Positions 18,515 to 27,781 of a stretch of 64,000 nucleotides of DNA are shown one piece after another. The DNA lies in the NCBI RefSeq assembly GCF_014138045.1, contig NZ_JACGXA010000001.1:1907001-1971000 (forward strand), in the 5' to 3' direction. The DNA comes from Nocardioides ginsengisegetis. Lineage in GTDB: Bacteria; Actinomycetota; Actinomycetes; Propionibacteriales; Nocardioidaceae. The first letter of the stretch is position 1. Each line of letters starts with the position of its first letter. The position numbers were made by a program, and so were the translations under genes. The notes under the pieces are model-generated. The model was not told the origin of the DNA and searched no databases. It saw only the letters and a program-made list of their open reading frames with translations.

Positions 18515-19777
18515 TCAACCCAACTTGAAGTAGCTGCGGGTGTATTCCAGCGCCTCGACCAGGGCGTCGATCTCGCCCGGCGTCGTGTAGAGGTACGACG
18601 ACATCCGGGTCGAGCTCTGCACGCCGAAGCGGGCGTGCGCCGGCTTGGCGCAGTGGTGCCCCGCCCGGACGGCCACGCCGCGGGAGTCGAGCACCTGCGC
18701 CACGTCGTGGGGGTGCACGCCGTCGATCTCGAAGGAGATCGCCCCGCCGCGCTCGCTCGCGTCGAGCGGACCCATCACGGTCAGGCCGGGCACGGTCGCC
18801 AGGCCCTCCAGGGCGTAGCCGGTGATGGCCTGCTCGTGGCGGTGGATGTTGTCCATGCCGATGTGGCCGAGGTAGTCCACGGCCGCGCCGAGCCCGACCG
18901 CCTCGACGATCGGCGGGGTGCCGGCCTCGAACTTGTGCGGCAGCCCGGCGTAGGTCGAGCGCTCCATCGTGACGGTCTCGATCATCTCGCCGCCCCCGAG
19001 GAACGGCGGCAGCGCCTCGAGCACCTCGCGCTTGCCCCAGAGCACGCCGATGCCGGTCGGGCCCACGACCTTGTGGCCGGTGAAGGCCAGCAGGTCCGCG
19101 CCCGAGGCGACGACGTCGACGGGCAGCTGCGGGGCGGCCTGCGAGGCGTCGACGACGACGAGCGCGCCGACCTCGTGGGCCCGGCGAGCGATCTCCGCGA
19201 CCGGGTTGACCGTGCCGAGCATGTTGGAGACCCAGGTCAGCGATACGACCTTCGTCTTCTCGTTGATCAGGCGGTCGATGTCGGACAGGTCGAGCCGGCC
19301 GTCGTCGGTCAGCCCGAACCAGCGCAGCGTCGCACCCTTGCGCTCGGTGAGCAGCTGCCACGGCACGATGTTGGAGTGGTGCTCCATCTCGGTGATGACG
19401 ACCTCGTCGCCCTCCCCGATCTCGAGCGGACCCCGTGCCCAGGCGAGCGTGTTGGCGACCAGGTTGAGCGCCTCGGAGGCGTTCTTGGTGAAGATCACCT
19501 CGTCGCGGCTCGGCGCCTTGATGAACGCCGCGACCTTGTCGCGGGCAGCCTCGAAGGCCTCCGAGGACTCCGCACCGAGCTGGTGCATGGCGCGCGCGAC
19601 GTTCGCGTTGTGCCGCTCGAGGTGGTCGACCATCGTGTCGATCACCACCTGCGGCTTCTGCGAGGTGTTGGCGCTGTCGAGGTACACCAGCGGCAGCCCG
19701 CCCGCGAGCGTGCGCTCGAGGATCGGGAAGTCCTTGCGGATGACCTCCAGCTCGGGGAGGAGTCCGGGGAGGGTCAT
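18515..19777 (-). CDS. sufS: Cysteine desulfurase SufS
   Basis: A 420-aa class II PLP enzyme that removes sulfur from cysteine for Fe-S assembly. The PLP lysine is in FTGHKVVGPTGIGVLWG, the catalytic cysteine in VRAGHHCAKP, and the N-terminal substrate segment is YLDSANTSQKP. The start is the ATG 2 bp after the sufC stop. Confidence 0.95.
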   Translation of the reverse strand: MTLPGLLPELEVIRKDFPILERTLAGGLPLVYLDSANTSQKPQVVIDTMVDHLERHNANVARAMHQLGAESSEAFEAARDKVAAFIKAPSRDEVIFTKNASEALNLVANTLAWARGPLEIGEGDEVVITEMEHHSNIVPWQLLTERKGATLRWFGLTDDGRLDLSDIDRLINEKTKVVSLTWVSNMLGTVNPVAEIARRAHEVGALVVVDASQAAPQLPVDVVASGADLLAFTGHKVVGPTGIGVLWGKREVLEALPPFLGGGEMIETVTMERSTYAGLPHKFEAGTPPIVEAVGLGAAVDYLGHIGMDNIHRHEQAITGYALEGLATVPGLTVMGPLDASERGGAISFEIDGVHPHDVAQVLDSRGVAVRAGHHCAKPAHARFGVQSSTRMSSYLYTTPGEIDALVEALEYTRSYFKLG

Positions 19778-19779
19778 GC

Positions 19780-20538
19780 TCAGACTCCGGCCTTGATGTA
19801 CTTGTCGTAGCCCTCGGCCTCGAGCTGGTCGGCGAGCTCGGGGCCGCCCTGCTCGGCGATCTTGCCGTTGACGAACACGTGGACGTAGTCCGGCGTGATG
19901 TAGCGCAGGATGCGGGTGTAGTGGGTGATCAGCAGGACGCCCTTGCCCTCCTGGCCCTTGAAGCGGTTGACGCCCTCGGACACGATCTTGAGCGCGTCGA
20001 TGTCCAGGCCCGAGTCGGTCTCGTCGAGGACGGCGACCTTCGGGTTGAGCAGCTCGAGCTGGGCGATCTCGTGGCGCTTCTTCTCGCCACCGGAGAAGCC
20101 CTCGTTGACCGAGCGGGTGCCGAAGGTCGGGTCGAGGTTGAGCTTCTCGAGCGCGGCGTTGACGTCCTTGACCCACGTGCGGAGCTTGGGGGCCTCGCCG
20201 TCGAGGGCGGTCTTGGCCGTGCGGAGGAAGTTCGACACCGAGACGCCGGGCACCTCGACGGGGTACTGCATGGCGAGGAAGAGGCCGGCGCGGGCGCGCT
20301 CGTCGACCGACATGGCCAGCACGTCGGCGCCGTCGAGGGTCACGGTGCCACCGGTGACGGTGTACTTCGGGTGGCCGGCGATGGAGTAGGCCAGCGTCGA
20401 CTTCCCGGAGCCGTTGGGGCCCATGATCGCGTGGGTCTCGCCCGCCTTGATGGTCAGCGTGACGCCCTTGAGGATTTCCTTGGCGCCGTCCTCGGTGTCG
20501 ACCGAGACGTGCAGGTCCTTGATCTCCAGCGTGGTCAT
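19780..20538 (-). CDS. sufC: Fe-S assembly ATPase SufC
   Basis: A 252-aa ABC-type soluble ATPase of the SufBCD scaffold. Walker A is GPNGSGKST, the SufC-type signature is FSGGEKKRHEIAQ, Walker B is VLDETDSGLDIDALK and the switch is ITHYTRILRYI. The overlap of its start with the Rieske ferredoxin stop (4 bp) indicates coupled translation. Confidence 0.96.
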   Translation of the reverse strand: MTTLEIKDLHVSVDTEDGAKEILKGVTLTIKAGETHAIMGPNGSGKSTLAYSIAGHPKYTVTGGTVTLDGADVLAMSVDERARAGLFLAMQYPVEVPGVSVSNFLRTAKTALDGEAPKLRTWVKDVNAALEKLNLDPTFGTRSVNEGFSGGEKKRHEIAQLELLNPKVAVLDETDSGLDIDALKIVSEGVNRFKGQEGKGVLLITHYTRILRYITPDYVHVFVNGKIAEQGGPELADQLEAEGYDKYIKAGV

Positions 20539-20882
20539 GAGGGGGTGACTCCGTTCAGAGTGGTGGTGGTGTCGACGTACACGTCGGGTCCGTCGGGGGT
20601 GTCGCGGACCTCGACAGGGAAGGTCGCGACGGGTTCGGTGGCGGGCAGTCCGGTCGGCTTGCCCGTGCGGAGGTCGAAGCGCGAGCCGTGCAGCCAGCAC
20701 TCCACGGTGCAGTCCGCGACCTCGCCCTCGCTGAGCGCGACGGCGGCGTGCGAGCACAGGTCCTGGATCGCGAAGACCTCGTCGCCGTCGCGGGCCACGG
20801 CCACGCCGTAGGCCCCGATGTTGACCCCGAGGGCCTCGTCGGTGGGGACCTCCGCGAGGGAGCAGGCGCGCTGGAAGGTCAC
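20535..20882 (-). CDS. Rieske-type non-heme iron ferredoxin subunit in the suf operon
   Basis: A 115-aa Rieske 2Fe-2S domain with the ligand pairs CSH (DLCSHAAVALSEG) and CWLHG. There is no signal peptide or membrane helix, so it is cytoplasmic. Actinobacterial suf operons commonly carry such a ferredoxin between sufD and sufC. Its electron-carrier role in cluster assembly is inferred from position only. Overlaps both neighbours by 4 bp. Confidence 0.9.
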   Translation of the reverse strand: MTFQRACSLAEVPTDEALGVNIGAYGVAVARDGDEVFAIQDLCSHAAVALSEGEVADCTVECWLHGSRFDLRTGKPTGLPATEPVATFPVEVRDTPDGPDVYVDTTTTLNGVTPS

Positions 20883-22069
20883 GCGAGCTCCTTGAGGACG
20901 TTCTTGGCGAGCTCGACCTCGACCGTCTCGATGAGGCCGGCCTCGATCTCGGGCACGTCGATCTTGCGGATCAGGTCGTTGAAGAAGCCGTGCACGACCA
21001 GGCGGCGCGCCTCCTTCTCCGAGACGCCGCGCGAGCGGAGGTAGAACAGCTGCTCGTCGTCGAAGCGGCCGGTCGCGGACGCGTGGCCCGCGCCCTCGAT
21101 CTCGCCGGTCTCGATCTCGAGGTTGGGGACCGAGTCGGCCTGGCAGCCGTCGGTGAGCACGAGGTTGCGGTTCTCCTCGTAGGTCTCGATGCCCTCGGCC
21201 TCCTTGCGGATCAGCACGTTGCCGATCCAGACCGTGTGGGCACCCTCGCCCTGCAGCGCACCCTTGTAGACCACATGGCTCTTGGTGCGCGGCGCGGTGT
21301 GGTCGACGAAGAGGCGGTGCTCGATGTGCTGACCCTCGTCGGCGAAGTAGAGGCCGAGCATCTCGACCGAGCCGCCAGGGCCTGCGTAGTGCGCGGTGGT
21401 GTCGTGTCGTACGACGTCGCCACCGAAGGTCACGTCGACGTGCTTGAACGTCGCGTCGCGGCCCACCTTGGCGTGCCGGTGGCCCACGTGGACGGCGTCG
21501 TCGGCCCAGTCGTCGATGCTGACGACGGTGAGCTGGGCGCCGTCGCCGACGACGATCTCGGCGATGTCGGCCAGGGTGGCAGAGCCGGTGAAGCGGAAGA
21601 CCACGGTCGCCTTGCTGTGCGCGCCGGCCTCGACGACCACGTGGGTCGAGCAGGCGCCGGCCGCGTCGGAGCCGGTCACGTCGATGAGGACCGGCTCGGT
21701 CAGCTCGGTGTCGGCGGCGATGCGGACGGCGTAGCGGCGAGCCGCGTCCTGCCAGACGCGGGCCGCGAGGCGGTCGCTGGGCACGAAGCCGCTGGCGCCC
21801 AGGCGGGCGTCGCCGGCCTCGAGGGGCTCGATGGTGACGCCCTCGGGGGCGTCGTGCGCCTCGGCCCCGACGGTCGTGCCGGAGAGGTCCGCGTCGGCGT
21901 GGAGGTCACGCAGCCGCTTGAGCGGCGTGAAGCGCCAGATCTCCTCGCGGCCCGTGGGCACGGGGTGGTCGGCGAGGTCGAAGGACCCCGCCGGGTGGAG
22001 GTGCGAGTCGACCTTGCCGAGCTCGAGGGCGTCGGCCACGCCGGGGCGCGCGGTATCGGTAACAGTCAC
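20879..22069 (-). CDS. sufD: Fe-S assembly scaffold protein SufD
   Basis: A 396-aa protein with the SufBD beta-helix core. Conserved stretches are EIWRFTPLKRL at the N-terminus, GGDVVRHDTTAHYAGPGGSVEMLGLY and SHVVYKGALQGEGAHTVWIGNVLI. The C-terminal helical segment is FDDEQLFYLRSRGVSEKEARRLVVHGFFNDLI. It pairs with SufB and SufC. The GTG at 22069 was chosen as the first start after the sufB stop, 50 bp upstream of it in transcription order. Confidence 0.95.
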   Translation of the reverse strand: MTVTDTARPGVADALELGKVDSHLHPAGSFDLADHPVPTGREEIWRFTPLKRLRDLHADADLSGTTVGAEAHDAPEGVTIEPLEAGDARLGASGFVPSDRLAARVWQDAARRYAVRIAADTELTEPVLIDVTGSDAAGACSTHVVVEAGAHSKATVVFRFTGSATLADIAEIVVGDGAQLTVVSIDDWADDAVHVGHRHAKVGRDATFKHVDVTFGGDVVRHDTTAHYAGPGGSVEMLGLYFADEGQHIEHRLFVDHTAPRTKSHVVYKGALQGEGAHTVWIGNVLIRKEAEGIETYEENRNLVLTDGCQADSVPNLEIETGEIEGAGHASATGRFDDEQLFYLRSRGVSEKEARRLVVHGFFNDLIRKIDVPEIEAGLIETVEVELAKNVLKELA

Positions 22070-22119
22070 GGATCGTCTTCCTACGGTGTCGAAAACAGGG
22101 GCGGGGGCGGGGGCCGGCG

Positions 22120-23538
22120 TCAGCCGACCGCACCCTCCATCTGCAGCTCGATGAGCCGGTTGAGCTCGAGGGCGTACTCCATCGGCAGCTCCTTGGCGAT
22201 CGGCTCGATGAAGCCGCGGACGATCATCGCCATCGCCTCGTCCTGCTCCATGCCGCGCGACATGAGGTAGAAGAGCTGGTCGTCGGAGACCTTCGAGACC
22301 GAGGCCTCGTGGCCCATCGACACGTCGTCCTCGCGGATGTCGACGTACGGGTAGGTGTCCGAGCGGCTGATCTGGTCGACGAGCAGCGCGTCGCACAGCA
22401 CGTTGGACTTGGAGCCGTGGGCGCCCTCGTTGATCTGGATCAGGCCGCGGTAGGAGGTGCGGCCACCGCCGCGCGCCACCGACTTCGACAGGATCGAGGA
22501 GGAGGTGTTGGGCGCCGCGTGCACCATCTTGGCGCCGGCGTCCTGGTGCTGGCCCTCGCCCGCGAACGCGATCGACAGCGTCTCGCCGCGCGCGTGCTCG
22601 CCCATGAGGTAGACGGCGGGGTACTTCATCGTCACCTTCGAGCCGATGTTGCCGTCGACCCACTCCATGGTGGCGCCGGCCTCGCACGTGGCGCGCTTGG
22701 TGACGAGGTTGTAGACGTTGTTCGACCAGTTCTGGATGGTCGTGTAGCGGCAGCGGCCGCCCTTCTTCACGATGATCTCCACGACCGCCGAGTGCAGCGA
22801 GTCGGAGGAGTAGATCGGGGCGGTGCAGCCCTCGACGTAGTGCACGTAGGCGCCCTCGTCGACGATGATCAGGGTGCGCTCGAACTGGCCCATGTTCTCG
22901 GTGTTGATCCGGAAGTAGGCCTGCAGCGGGATGTCGACGTGCACGCCCGGCGGGACGTAGATGAACGAGCCGCCCGACCACACCGAGGTGTTGAGCGCGG
23001 CGAACTTGTTGTCACCGACGGGGATGACGGTGCCGAAGTACTCCTGGAAGAGCTCCGGCTGCTCCCGCAGCGCGGTGTCGGTGTCCAGGAACAGCACGCC
23101 CTGGGCCTCGAGGTCCTCGCGGATGGAGTGGTAGACGACCTCGGACTCGTACTGGGCCGCGACGCCCGAGACGAGGCGCTGCTTCTCCGCCTCCGGGATG
23201 CCGAGCTTGTCGTAGGTGTTCTTGATGTCCTCGGGGAGGTCGTCCCACGTGGCCGCCTGCTTCTCGCTGGAGCGGACGAAGTACTTGATGTTGTCGAAGT
23301 CGATCGTCGACAGGTCCGAGCCCCACGTGGGCATGGGCTTGCGGTGGAAGAGCTTGAGGCCCTTCAGGCGCAGGTCGAGCATCCACTGCGGCTCGTTCTT
23401 CTTCGAGGAGATGTCGCGGACGACCTCCTCGCTGAGCCCGCGCTTGGCGGCGGAGCCGGCGTCGTCGCTGTCGCGCCAGCCGAAGTCGTAGCGGCCGATG
23501 CCCTCGAGCTCGGGATTGCGCTCGTCGATGGTCGTCAT
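22120..23538 (-). CDS. sufB: Fe-S assembly scaffold protein SufB
   Basis: A 472-aa scaffold subunit ([21 protein letters not shown]...). Typical SufB blocks are [45 protein letters not shown] and [21 protein letters not shown]. No intein interrupts it, unlike the M. tuberculosis homologue. The ATG overlaps the sufR stop by 4 bp. Confidence 0.96.
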   Translation of the reverse strand: MTTIDERNPELEGIGRYDFGWRDSDDAGSAAKRGLSEEVVRDISSKKNEPQWMLDLRLKGLKLFHRKPMPTWGSDLSTIDFDNIKYFVRSSEKQAATWDDLPEDIKNTYDKLGIPEAEKQRLVSGVAAQYESEVVYHSIREDLEAQGVLFLDTDTALREQPELFQEYFGTVIPVGDNKFAALNTSVWSGGSFIYVPPGVHVDIPLQAYFRINTENMGQFERTLIIVDEGAYVHYVEGCTAPIYSSDSLHSAVVEIIVKKGGRCRYTTIQNWSNNVYNLVTKRATCEAGATMEWVDGNIGSKVTMKYPAVYLMGEHARGETLSIAFAGEGQHQDAGAKMVHAAPNTSSSILSKSVARGGGRTSYRGLIQINEGAHGSKSNVLCDALLVDQISRSDTYPYVDIREDDVSMGHEASVSKVSDDQLFYLMSRGMEQDEAMAMIVRGFIEPIAKELPMEYALELNRLIELQMEGAVG

Positions 23539-24224
23539 GAAGAGACCTGCTCCTTCGTCTTGCGGGTGGGGATGTCGGGAATGCATGTGGTGCAGACGCC
23601 GTCGCCGTGGGCGATGGTGGCGAGGCGCTGCACGTGGCGGCCGAGGACCCGGCTGATGGCCTGGGTCTCCGCCTCGCACAGCTGGGGGAACTCATGGGCG
23701 ACGTGCGACACGGGGCAGTGCTGCTGGCACAGCTGCTCCCCGACGGGCAGGTCGCGGACCGAGGCGGCATAGCCCTCGTCGGTGAAGACGCGGGCCAGGA
23801 CCTCGGCCGGGGTGAGCTGCGGGTGGGTCTCGCGGACCACGTCGAAGCGCTCCTCCACGAAGGCGAACCTCCGCTCGGCGAAGGCGCGGACGGCTTCGTC
23901 GCCGCCGGTCTCGTCGAGGAAGCGGAGCGCCTGCACCGCGAGGTCGTCGTACTGCTGGTCGAAGCCGTCGCGGCCCGCCTCGGTGAGGGCGAACAGCTTG
24001 GCCGGTCGACCGCGACCGCGGTGGGCGGCGCTGCGCGGCTCGCGTGCCTCGATCGTGCCGTCCTCGAGCAGCTGGTCGAGGTGGCGACGGACGGCCGCGG
24101 GGGTCAGGTCCAGGCGCTCGGCCAGGGCCGCTGCCGTCGAGGGACCGTTGTCGAGGATCGACCGCACGACGCGCTGGCGCGTCGGCTGGTCGTGTGCCCG
24201 GAGGTGGGCTTCCTCGAATTCCAC
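23535..24224 (-). CDS. sufR: Fe-S cluster-sensing transcriptional repressor SufR
   Basis: A 229-aa regulator with a winged helix at residues 15-65 ([27 protein letters not shown]). The putative cluster ligands C166-x3-C170-x12-C183 plus C211/C214 (GVCTTC) reproduce the pattern of mycobacterial SufR. SufR represses the suf operon when it carries a cluster. The GTG start lies close to a probable CATTAA -10 on the same strand, so the leader is short. It is the first gene of the operon. Confidence 0.93.
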   Translation of the reverse strand: MEFEEAHLRAHDQPTRQRVVRSILDNGPSTAAALAERLDLTPAAVRRHLDQLLEDGTIEAREPRSAAHRGRGRPAKLFALTEAGRDGFDQQYDDLAVQALRFLDETGGDEAVRAFAERRFAFVEERFDVVRETHPQLTPAEVLARVFTDEGYAASVRDLPVGEQLCQQHCPVSHVAHEFPQLCEAETQAISRVLGRHVQRLATIAHGDGVCTTCIPDIPTRKTKEQVSS

Positions 24225-24256
24225 AACACCAGTGTGCCGTTAATGCTGTCGCGCCT

Positions 24257-24275
24257 TCAAGTAAGGCTGACCTAA
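24257..24275 (-). promoter_or_regulatory. Possible DtxR/IdeR-type iron box upstream of the suf operon
   Basis: Minus-strand TTAGGTCAGCCTTACTTGA matches 14 of 19 positions of the iron-box consensus TTAGGTTAGGCTAACCTAA, including the whole left half. It lies about 33 bp upstream of the sufR start. Dual control of suf by iron and by SufR would be sensible. This is a sequence-similarity inference. Confidence 0.4.
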
Positions 24276-24405
24276 GCCGTCCGGAGTCCGGGATGAGCCC
24301 GGGACGAGCCCGGGATGACAGGTCGTCCACAGGTGTGTCTGCTTCACTGGATGGGTAGACGGTGGGGGACGTTTCCGGCCCTGTCCACCTGTTCCAAGGA
24401 TCTCC

Positions 24406-25275
24406 ATGACCCTGCGTGCTGTTCTGCACTCACGCATCCTGCTCGTCCTCGGTGTCGCGATCAGCATCGTCGTGCCCGTGCTCACCCTCCCCCGGCTCCC
24501 GCACGTCACGCTCTGGCCCGTTGCACTGGGACTGGCGCCGTGGGTGGTCGGCAAGTACGTCCTGTGCCCCCTGCGGTGGCGGGCCCTGACCGACGCGGGG
24601 CTGAGCCGGGCCTGGCACCTGCGGGCGTACGCCGAGTCCGAGCTGCTCGGCCTCCTCACCCCGGGACACGTGGGCGCCGACGTGTGGCGCATCCACCGGC
24701 TCGGTCGCACCGGGCTCGGCCGCGGTGACGCGGTGCTGAGCGTCGGCATGGACCGCTTCGTCGGTGCGGTCGCCCTGGCCGCCTTCGTCGGGTTCGCCGC
24801 CACGGCGCTGCCGATGCGCATGCTGCTCGGTGCCCTGGCGCTCGGGGTCGCCCTGGTCGTCGCGGTCCTGGTCCTCCGCCGGGTCCGCCCGGACCTGATG
24901 CCCTCGCGTCCCCTCCCGCGCCCACGCCAACTGGTCCACGCGCTCGTGCTGTCGACGGGCTACCAGCTCAGCATCGCCGGACTGCTGCTCGGGACGATCG
25001 CTGCGACGGGCCACGCCGTCTCCCCCCTGGCGGTCCTCGGCGCCTTCGGAGCCAGCCAGCTGGCCGGCGCCATCCCCGGGCCCAACGGCGCCAGTCCCCG
25101 CGACGGAGCCCTGGTCCTGGCCCTCGTCGCCCTGGGTGTGCCCTGGGCGGCCGCCACGGCCGCGGTCGCGCTCAAGGCCGCGGTGGCCTGGCTGCCCGCC
25201 CTCGCCCTGGGAGGCGTGAGCCTCGTGCTCACCCGGCGCGCGCTGCGCCGCACGGCGGTCCCCGCGCCAGCCTGA
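24406..25275 (+). CDS. UPF0104 / lysylphosphatidylglycerol-synthase-type membrane protein
   Basis: A 289-aa polytopic protein (about eight helices). The family pattern LRWRALTDAGL...RAYAESELLGLLTPGHVGADVWRIHRL is near residues 57-105, and GASQLAGAIPGPNGASPRDGALVLAL in the second half fits PF03706. Relatives flip or modify lipids or lipid-linked sugars. It opens a three-gene lipid/envelope cluster with PAP2 and GDPD proteins. Confidence 0.8.
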   Translation: MTLRAVLHSRILLVLGVAISIVVPVLTLPRLPHVTLWPVALGLAPWVVGKYVLCPLRWRALTDAGLSRAWHLRAYAESELLGLLTPGHVGADVWRIHRLGRTGLGRGDAVLSVGMDRFVGAVALAAFVGFAATALPMRMLLGALALGVALVVAVLVLRRVRPDLMPSRPLPRPRQLVHALVLSTGYQLSIAGLLLGTIAATGHAVSPLAVLGAFGASQLAGAIPGPNGASPRDGALVLALVALGVPWAAATAAVALKAAVAWLPALALGGVSLVLTRRALRRTAVPAPA

Positions 25276-25392
25276 GATCCCTCACCGGGGGATCGAAAGG
25301 AGCCGGTCTCGGGACCTTCGCCTCCGGACCTCCGGCCGCCCAGCGGGAACGATGGACGCCGAGAGGGCGACGCCGCCCCCGGGAAGGCGTTG

Positions 25393-26133
25393 ATGCACGA
25401 ACAGCGGGGTCCGGAGCTCGTGCGGACACGCTTGCTCTGGGTCCTGGGCCAGGCGGGATGGGTCGTGCTCGGGATCATCGTCTACTTCGGGGTCCGCGGC
25501 CTGACCGAGGGCGCTGCGCCCCAGGCGGTGCACCGCGCGAACCGCATCCTGGCGTTCGAGCACGTGCTCGGGATCGACGTCGAGAAGGACCTGCAGGCAC
25601 CGGTCACGAGGTCGGAGGCGCTGGAGACCATCGCCAACTGGACCTACATCTGGGGCCACTGGCCGGTCATCGTCGCCACCATGGTCTGGCTCGCGTGGCG
25701 CCACCGGGACGTCTTCCTGAGGCTTCGCGACGCCATGCTGGTCTCCGGCGCCCTGGGCATGGCGATCTTCGTGACCTTCCCCGTGGCCCCTCCCCGGCTG
25801 ACGGACCTCGAGGTCGTCGACACCGTGACCGAGAGCTCCAACGCCTATCGGGTCCTGCAGCCTCCGGCCTTCGTGAACCAGTACGCCGCGATGCCCAGCC
25901 TGCACGCGGGCTGGGACCTCCTCGTCGGCATCTCGATCGTCACGGCCGCGTCGTCGCTGTGGCTGCGGGTCGTGGGCTTCGTCATGCCGGCGCTCATGGC
26001 CCTCGCCGTCCTCGTCACCGCCAACCACTACATCCTCGACGTGGTCGCCGGGGTGGTCCTCGTGCTCGTCGGGCACTACGTCGCGCTGCGCCTCGAGCAG
26101 CGGCGGCAGGGCCGGCTGAGGGGGTCGGCGTGA
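25393..26133 (+). CDS. PAP2-superfamily membrane phosphatase / inositolphosphotransferase-like
   Basis: A 246-aa membrane protein of the PAP2_3 type. The conserved phosphatase motifs are MPSLHAGW (about residue 169) and TANHYILDVVAG (about residue 213), with RLTDLEVVD and a multi-helix frame. It would act on lipid phosphates at the outer face of the membrane. The ATG at 25393 follows GGGAAGG. Its stop overlaps the GDPD start (GTGA). Confidence 0.85.
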   Translation: MHEQRGPELVRTRLLWVLGQAGWVVLGIIVYFGVRGLTEGAAPQAVHRANRILAFEHVLGIDVEKDLQAPVTRSEALETIANWTYIWGHWPVIVATMVWLAWRHRDVFLRLRDAMLVSGALGMAIFVTFPVAPPRLTDLEVVDTVTESSNAYRVLQPPAFVNQYAAMPSLHAGWDLLVGISIVTAASSLWLRVVGFVMPALMALAVLVTANHYILDVVAGVVLVLVGHYVALRLEQRRQGRLRGSA

Positions 26134-26792
26134 CCGCCCTCGCCATCGCCCACCGGGCGGGCAACTCGCTCGCGGGCCTCCACGCGGCCAACGCGCTCGG
26201 GGTCGACGTCATCGAGTGCGACGTGCACGAGCACCGTGGCCGGCTCGAGGTCAGACACCTGAAGACGGCCGGACCGCTGCCCTTCCTCTGGGACCGCTGG
26301 GAGCTCGCATCTGCGTCCGCGCCCCGCCTGGGCCTCGCCGAGCTGCTCGAGGCGGACCGGCACGACACGACCTTCATGCTGGACATCAAGGGTCGACGTG
26401 TCTCGGCAGCGCGCTCCGTGGCTCGGCTGCTGCACGAGAGCGGGCACCACCGGCCCGTGCTGGTGTGCGGGCGCTGGTGGCCCTCGGTCGACACCCTCGC
26501 GAAGCTCCCGTTCGTGCGCCCGGTCCTCTCCTCGCGCAACCGGACCGAGCTCGCGCGCCTCACGCGCCGCCTCGAGGCAGGACCCCCGGTGCACGGGGTC
26601 TCGGTCCACCGCTCCCTGCTGACCCGGGAGGCGGTGTCGGGGCTCCACCGCCACGTCGAGGTGGTCATGACCTGGCCCGTCAACGACCTCGCTGCGCTCG
26701 ACGCCGTGCTCGACATCGGTGTCACGGGCGTGATCAGCGACGAGCCGGCGATCCTGAGCGAGCTCCGGGCCCGGCAGGCGACGGACGACTGA
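26130..26792 (+). CDS. Glycerophosphodiester phosphodiesterase-like protein
   Basis: A 220-aa GDPD TIM-barrel protein, slightly shorter than usual. It opens with AHRAGNSLAG (usual HRG...ENT, here altered), has DVIECDVHEHRGRLEV for the metal-binding Glu-Asp pair, and ends with GVTGVISDEPAIL. It would hydrolyse glycerophosphodiesters. The altered HR(G) motif leaves activity uncertain. Overlaps the PAP2 gene by 4 bp, implying coupled expression. Confidence 0.82.
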   Translation: MTALAIAHRAGNSLAGLHAANALGVDVIECDVHEHRGRLEVRHLKTAGPLPFLWDRWELASASAPRLGLAELLEADRHDTTFMLDIKGRRVSAARSVARLLHESGHHRPVLVCGRWWPSVDTLAKLPFVRPVLSSRNRTELARLTRRLEAGPPVHGVSVHRSLLTREAVSGLHRHVEVVMTWPVNDLAALDAVLDIGVTGVISDEPAILSELRARQATDD

Positions 26793-26827
26793 CGCGGCCC
26801 GGGCACCGCCCGCCCGGAAGCCCTACC

Positions 26828-26833
26828 TAGACT
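26828..26833 (+). promoter_or_regulatory. -10 box of leaderless ABC/ctaA promoter
   Basis: TAGACT, then GAGCCG, then the GTG of the ABC ATPase gene. No Shine-Dalgarno is present. Confidence 0.5.
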
Positions 26834-26839
26834 GAGCCG

Positions 26840-27781
26840 GTGCTCCACTCCCCCGCGCCCGCCGTCGCGATCGACGGGTTGGTGATGCGGTACGCCGACA
26901 AGGTCGCGGTCGACGGGCTCTCCCTGGTCGTGGAACGTGCCACCATCACCGCCGTGCTCGGCCCCAACGGCGCCGGCAAGACGACCACCCTGGAGACCTG
27001 CGAGGGCTACCGCAAGCCGCAGCAGGGCACCGTCCGGGTGCTCGGGCTCGACCCGGTGCGCGACCGCAAGGACCTGCTCCCCCGCATCGGTGTCATGCTC
27101 CAGGGTGGCGGCGCCTGGAGCGGCGTGCGGGCGATGGAGATGCTCGACCACGTCGCAGCCCTGCACGCCCACCCGCTGGACACGGGGATGCTCGCCGAAC
27201 GGCTCGGCCTCGGCGACTGCGGCCGCACGCCCTACCGCCGGCTGTCCGGGGGCCAGCAGCAGCGCCTCGGCCTGGCGATGGCGGTCGTGGGCCGCCCCGA
27301 GATCGTCTTCGTCGACGAGCCCACCGCGGGCATGGACCCCCAGGCGCGGCGTACGACGTGGGAGCTGCTCGAGGAGCTGCGCGGCGACGGCGTGACCGTG
27401 GTGCTGACGACCCACTACATGGACGAGGCCGAACGCCTCGCCGACCACATCCACATCATCGACCACGGGCGTCTCATCGCCTCCGGGACGCCGCTGGAGC
27501 TGACCCGCGGCGGCGCGGCCGCGACCATCCGGCTCGTCGTCACCCGGCCGTTCCCGCCCGGCTCCCCGGAGTCGCTCCGGGCCGCCCTGGGCGAAGGGAC
27601 CGAGGTCACCCAGCTCGACGAGCTCAGCCTGCTCGTCACCGGTCCGGCCGACCCCTCGACGCTGGCGAAGGTGTCGCGGTGGTGCGAGGAGAACGACGTG
27701 CTGCCCGAGTCCCTGACCCTGGGCCAGCGCAATCTGGAGGACGTCTTCCTCCGGCTGACCGGACGGGAGCTGGCGCCGTGA
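26840..27781 (+). CDS. ABC transporter ATP-binding protein (ABC-2 exporter)
   Basis: A 313-aa ATPase with Walker A GPNGAGKTTT, signature LSGGQQQRLGLAMAV, Walker B FVDEPTAGMDP and switch TTHYMDEAERLADHI. It pairs with the overlapping permease and precedes heme A synthase, a gene order conserved next to cta and suf genes in many actinobacteria. Substrate unknown; a link to heme or oxidase biogenesis is only suggested by position. Confidence 0.92.
   Translation: MLHSPAPAVAIDGLVMRYADKVAVDGLSLVVERATITAVLGPNGAGKTTTLETCEGYRKPQQGTVRVLGLDPVRDRKDLLPRIGVMLQGGGAWSGVRAMEMLDHVAALHAHPLDTGMLAERLGLGDCGRTPYRRLSGGQQQRLGLAMAVVGRPEIVFVDEPTAGMDPQARRTTWELLEELRGDGVTVVLTTHYMDEAERLADHIHIIDHGRLIASGTPLELTRGGAAATIRLVVTRPFPPGSPESLRAALGEGTEVTQLDELSLLVTGPADPSTLAKVSRWCEENDVLPESLTLGQRNLEDVFLRLTGRELAP

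Noticed and set aside
22120..23538. Intein in SufB, as in M. tuberculosis
   Set aside because: The protein is a continuous 472 aa with all scaffold blocks in order.
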